This document shows, piece after piece, positions 58,919-64,000 of a DNA stretch of 64,000 bases. The stretch is from Chrysoperla carnea. Lineage: Eukaryota > Arthropoda > Insecta > Neuroptera > Chrysopidae. Under the pieces are notes generated by a model that was not told where the DNA came from, ran no database searches, and was given only the letters and a program-made list of their open reading frames with translations. The translations under genes were made by a program, and so were the position numbers. Where the stretch lies: assembly GCF_905475395.1 (NCBI RefSeq), contig NC_058338.1:125001-189000 (forward strand), read 5' to 3'. Each line of letters begins with the position of its first letter. Position 1 is the stretch's first letter.

Positions 58919-60013
58919 ATAAAATAAATAAGACATTAGACATACAATATGTATTTTATTTTATTTTATTTTAATGTTATTTTGTTATTAAAATACATAT
59001 TAATAAATAATAAAATGTTTAAATTTAAATAAATATTAATAAATGTGTATTTATTATATACAATATAATGTTGTCATTAATCATTAAGAAAACCTAAATC
59101 TTAAGCATAATTATTATTTTATTAGTTGTGGATATCTACATCAAGTTGAAGTAGGTAATAGTAGATAATAAACTGAAATCACACAAATAGAATCGACAAA
59201 CATTTGTAATGAAGAACTGTTCAAAAAATATATACGATCTAATTGATTTTGATTCAAATATTTAATCAAAAATACTACAAATAATAATCAATAATCGTTA
59301 ACTAATTGTAACGATTTTTATTTATATCAAGTGATGAGGTTTAGGAAAAAACTCAAAGAACAGAAACTTCTTAAAATAGTTCAAACTATATAAATAGTTC
59401 TTTTATGCTATTTTAGTTTTTTTTTTAATTTTACGAATTTGTAAGCGTATACTTTTACAAGTGCGTAAATTTAAAGAGTACACTTTTTGATCAACTTAAC
59501 TTTTTTCAACATTCTATTCTAACAGGAACAGTTTGCGTCCGGTTTGTTTCCTTAAAAATAAAAGATATACTTTTTAAATTTAAATAATTATGTACATGTA
59601 TTAGTATAGTATCTCTGTGTGTGTGTCTTATCTTTATCTAATACATATACTTACTAATTTAGTAAGTATATGTATTAGACAAGGATACACATAAAGATAC
59701 TTATTGTCAGTCATCTCTTTAATTCATCATATCACATCCAGATTCCACTTCCAGAGTTGTAGATAGACTAGCGTTGTGTTTGTGTTGTGTATTGTGTTCT
59801 TTATATTGATAAGTCTATGGTTGTCACATGTTTATTTAAAATATAATTAAAAGTAAGGTTAAGTGTAAATAATTAAATATTGTGAATTAATAAAATATAT
59901 CAGTGAGCAGTGACATTCATTAATACAATTTATTTAATTTAAATTGATGAATATTATAATTATAGATACATATATGTGTGTGTGTGATGAGTAAATAATA
60001 TAAACAAATAAAA
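58919..60013. promoter_or_regulatory. Intergenic region upstream of Elp1
   Basis: A 1.1-kb region holding the mRpL34 3' end (aataaaata runs just after the stop) and the presumed Elp1 promoter. Its main structure is a long palindrome at 59608-59701 (separate entry). I see no gene. Confidence 0.5.
59608..59701. repeat. Long near-perfect palindrome
   Basis: The core 59638-59678 has two 20-base arms (ctaatacatatacttactaa and its exact complement) around a single T. Imperfect complementarity extends it outward to agtatct on the left and agatact on the right. It could form a cruciform in DNA or a long hairpin in RNA. The almost absent loop argues against a classical pre-miRNA. Confidence 0.8.
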
Positions 60014-63000
60014 ATGAGAAATTTAAAATTATTTTACAATAAAATACAAGAATTTAATTGTTTATTAAATAAAGATGATGTATTTGAATTCTGTATTGAT
60101 ACAAATACAAATCGTTTGTTTATATTATTTAATGATGGTACAACAAGTTATATAAATATAACAACAACAACAACAACAACAACAACTGATGATGATGATA
60201 ATGATAATAATGATAATGATAATATTATATCAAATAAATTAGAAAACTTTCATATAACAAATTCATCACCAATCCATTTAACATATTTATCAGTGACATG
60301 TGAACTATCTGTTATTGATTCTAAATCTGTTACAATATTTGATGGTCAACATTTAAATATAACAAGTATTTATTTAATTGATGATGAACAACAAGAACAA
60401 GATACAGCTGATAAAGATAAAGATATTAAAATAGTGAGTGCTAAATATAGTCCAGCACAAGATTTACTTGTTATTATAACAACAGATAAATGTTTACGAT
60501 TATTAACATTAGATAATTGTTTGGGTGGTGCTTCAACACAACTTGTACAACTTGTACAATGTATTCAATTAGATGATATTAATAAAAATAATATTAATCA
60601 AAATATTGTTAATGTTGGTTGGGGTAGTAAACAAACACAATTTTATGGTTCTGAAGGTAAACAAGCAAGAACAATAGAAATACAACAACAACAACAAAAA
60701 CAACAAAAAGATAATGTTGTTAATAATAATATTAATATAAATAAATTAATATATATAACATGGCGTTCTGATGGTACTTTATTTGCTATAAACTTTATAC
60801 GTGGTGGACACAATGATGATGGGTATGGTTATGGTTTTATTGTTTTTAATTCTGATGGTATTGCACAATATTCATCAGATAGAGAGAATATTATTGGTTT
60901 AGAAGGACCATTATCATGGAGACCATCTGGTAATTTAATAGCTGGTGTTCAATTTATATCAAATACTAATAAATATCAAATTGTATTGTTTGAAAAGAAT
61001 GGATTAAAACATGGTCAATTTATAATTAATAATGAGGTTAGTTTTAAATAATAATAATAATAATAATATAATTATTATAATTAATATTAATTTATTTATT
61101 TTTATAGAATAAAGTTAAAAAGTTATGTTGGAGTTTAGATTCAGAAGTATTATGTATTCAATATGAAAATAGTAATCGTATTGATTTATATACAATTAAT
61201 AATTATCATTGGTATTTAAAACAATCATTAATATTTAATAATAATAATAATAATAAAATTAATAATTGTTTAATTGAATGGAATATTAATAATACAACAA
61301 CAGTAGGTGATAATAATAAAATATTAAATATATTATTTAATAATATGTTATTAAAATATGAATGGATTTGGACAACAACAACAACAACAACAACAACAGA
61401 TGATGATTTAAATGATGATTTAGCTTGTGTAGCTGTTATTGATAATATAAATGTATTATTAACATCATTTAAATATGCTTGTATTCCACCACCAATGTAT
61501 GCATTTAAATTATCATCATTAAATCAATTAAATTCTATTAATTTTATATTATTTAATAATAATAATCATAATATTTATTGTATTGATTCAATATATAATT
61601 GTTATCAATATAATTTAATAACAACAACAACAACAACATTAAATAATGATTTTAAATATGAATTAATAAAATCATTTAAATTAAATACAATTAATAATGA
61701 TAATAATTATCAAACATTAATACCATTTAATTATAATCATTTTATATATTTATCATTAAATGATTGTTTTATTTGTGTTAATACATTAAATAATTCAATT
61801 ATAAAACATAATATTATTAATAATAATGATAATACAACAACAACATATTATGAACATTTAATTAAATTTAATAATAATAATATAATTATTAATATAAAAC
61901 ATAATAAATTAAATATAAATGAAATATTAATACAAACAATAAATAATAAAATATATACATTTAATATAATAAATAAAGAATTAAAATTATTATTTAATAA
62001 TAAAAATAATAAAATATTAACAGCACCATGTTATGAATTAAATACATTTATAAATAAAAATAATAATAATGAATTAATAATATTAAATTTAGATGGATTT
62101 AATAGATTTTATATAAATCATAAATTAATTGCAAATAATATAACATCAATGTTTATATTAAATGAACAACAATTTATATTATTAACAACATTAAAACATG
62201 AATTAATATGTATAAATATTAATAATGAAATAAATATTATTAATAATAATATTAATAATTATTTTAAAAGATGTATTGAACGTGGTAGTAAAATAATAAT
62301 ATCATATAATTATAATATTATATTACAAATGCCACGTGGTAATATTGAATTAATAAAACCACGTATATTATTAATAACATTAATCAATAAATTATTAACT
62401 ATTAATAATAATTATTTATTAGCATTTAATATTATGAAACAAGAACGTATTAATTTAAATTTATTATATGATTTTAATTCAAAATTATTTATTAATAATA
62501 TAAATAATATTATTAATACAATTGATTTAAATGATTTAAATATATTTTTATTAGAATTACAAAATGAAGATGTTACAAAAACAATATATAAACAATGTTA
62601 TACAAATAATAATAATAATAAACAAGAACAATTACAATTACAACAACAAGAATTAACTAATAATATAAATAAAATACATTTAATTGCTAATGAATTTATT
62701 AAATATTTATTAAAATTAAATGATAATAATAATAATAAATATATAAAAACAATAATAACAGCATATGTTATTAAAGATACAGATCAAGATTTAGAAGAAG
62801 CATTATTATTAATATATAATATTAAAAATAATAATAATAATATAGATTTATCAAATAAATTATTAAAATATTTATTACAATTAAAATCAAATAATATTAA
62901 TTTAATATTTAATATTGCATTAGGAATGTATAATTTTGATATAATTATGTTTGTTGCACAACAATCACAAAAAGATCCAAAACAATATATACCATTCTTA

Positions 63001-64000
63001 CAAGAATTAAATTCATATACAAATCAATATTATAAACAATTTAAAATTGATAATTATTTAAAACGTTATAATAAAGCATTAAAATCATTAATATTATATT
63101 ATAATGATAATACTGATAATACTGATTTTAATGAATGTTTACAATTTATAAAATTACATAATTTATATAAAGAAGCACTTGAATTATATAAAAATAATAA
63201 TAATAATAATATTTATTATAAAGATATTTGTAATATATTTGGTGAATATTTATATAATAAACGTTGTTATCATGAAGCTGCTATCATGTATGAACGTTCA
63301 TTTAATTTAAATAAAGCATTAGAAATGTATCAATTAAATATAAATAATGATCCAACAATATCAATACAACATTGTTTAACTATTGCACAACAATTAAATT
63401 ATACACAATTACAATTAAATACATTATGTTATCAATTAATTGAACAAATTAAAGAACAATTAAAACAACAAGATGATAATAATAATAATATAACAGCATT
63501 ATTAGCTACAACAGCTACAACAATCTTATGTAATTATTTACAAGATTATGAATCAGCTATTGATATATTAACTGATGCTAAACAATGGTCTGAAGCTATA
63601 CATTATTGTTATTTATATAAACGTAAAGATTTAATAGGTAATGTAATAATAATAATAATATTAATATTATTTATAATTATTTAATTTTATATTTTTATTT
63701 ATTTTTATTATAGAAACACATATTAAACCTAAAGCATTACAATATTATGAAATATTAACATTAAATATCAATGAAACAATACAACAATTAATACAACAAA
63801 CAGAACGTTTAATTATTGTACGTAAACAACAACAACAACAACAATATAATAATAATTATAAATTATTTAATGATAATGATGATGATAATAATGATAATGA
63901 TGTAACAGCAGCTGTTAATTGTGATTTATATTCAGATACAACAAGTATTGTTTCAAAAACAACAACAACAAGTATTAATTCAAAATCATCATTGTAAGTA
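60014..64000 (+). CDS. Elp1: Elongator complex protein 1 (ELP1/IKAP), 3' end outside the window
   Basis: Three exons are visible: 60014-61036, 61108-63637 and 63714-63993, the last followed by a perfect gtaagta donor at the window edge. About 1278 residues are encoded here, out of roughly 1330 in human ELP1. The start MRNLKLF is the conserved ELP1 N-terminus. VGWGSKQTQFYGSEGKQA (from residue 201), LSWRPSGNLIAG, FEKNGLKHGQF, then CIPPPMYAF, LQMPRGNIEL, ERINLNLLYDF, EDVTKTIY, QQSQKDPKQYIPFL, and DYESAI near the end align in order with human ELP1. The protein has two N-terminal beta-propellers and a C-terminal helical repeat region, and scaffolds Elongator, which modifies wobble uridines in tRNA. 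Asn, Thr and Gln runs interrupt the propeller loops. The missing part is the basic tRNA-binding and dimerisation C-terminus. Confidence 0.96.

Noticed and set aside
49298-64000. Dictyostelium or Plasmodium-like origin suggested by Asn/Gln runs and AT content
   Set aside because: Aftiphilin, NCOA5 and LAMTOR3 of animal type, together with a Penelope-like element and fold-back elements, indicate an animal, most likely an arthropod.

Overview
This is an AT-rich eukaryotic window, most likely from an insect or another arthropod. The evidence is a set of animal genes (LAMTOR3, erlin, TMEM209, an NCOA5/neosin homologue, aftiphilin, mitochondrial ribosomal protein L34 and ELP1) with short AT-rich introns, together with a Penelope-like retroelement, fold-back elements and long satellite arrays. 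I could not fix the species. The very low GC and the in-frame CAA/AAT runs recall AT-rich insects such as some aphid parasitoid wasps, but that is only a guess.

Layout. (1) 1-29885 is one uninterrupted satellite array of about 97.7 copies of a 306-bp unit. Each unit is two 153-bp half-units in head-to-head orientation, so the array carries a dyad centre every 153 bp. (2) 29886-33400 is a mosaic of a 146-bp satellite, TTGGG/CCCAA telomere-like arrays in both orientations, and short modules ending in a 20-bp inverted repeat. (3) 33400-48850 is a repeat-rich zone holding one complete small gene (LAMTOR3), the last exon of erlin, two C-terminal exons of TMEM209 next to a broken Penelope-like element, and one orphan last exon. 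Two near-identical 2.5-kb direct repeats (36191-38762 and 46198-48717) bracket 7.4 kb of this zone. Several palindromic elements carry AGATGGC motifs. (4) 48850-64000 is a compact gene block with almost no dispersed repeats: Ncoa5 (-), aftiphilin (-), mRpL34 (+) and Elp1 (+, running out of the window). Its genes have extreme A/T codon use and long in-frame polyglutamine, polyasparagine, polythreonine and polyaspartate runs.

The genes form no operon-like pathway. They are housekeeping functions: lysosomal mTORC1/MAPK scaffolding, ER-associated degradation, nuclear envelope, nuclear coactivation, clathrin trafficking, mitochondrial translation and tRNA wobble modification. LAMTOR3 and erlin are tail to tail; aftiphilin and mRpL34 are head to head. 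The most unusual part of the window is the satellite architecture: a perfectly phased palindromic dimer satellite beside a nucleosome-length satellite that shares a short core with it and is interrupted by telomere-like G-rich arrays. This resembles a pericentromeric or centromeric boundary, but the sequence alone cannot prove that.
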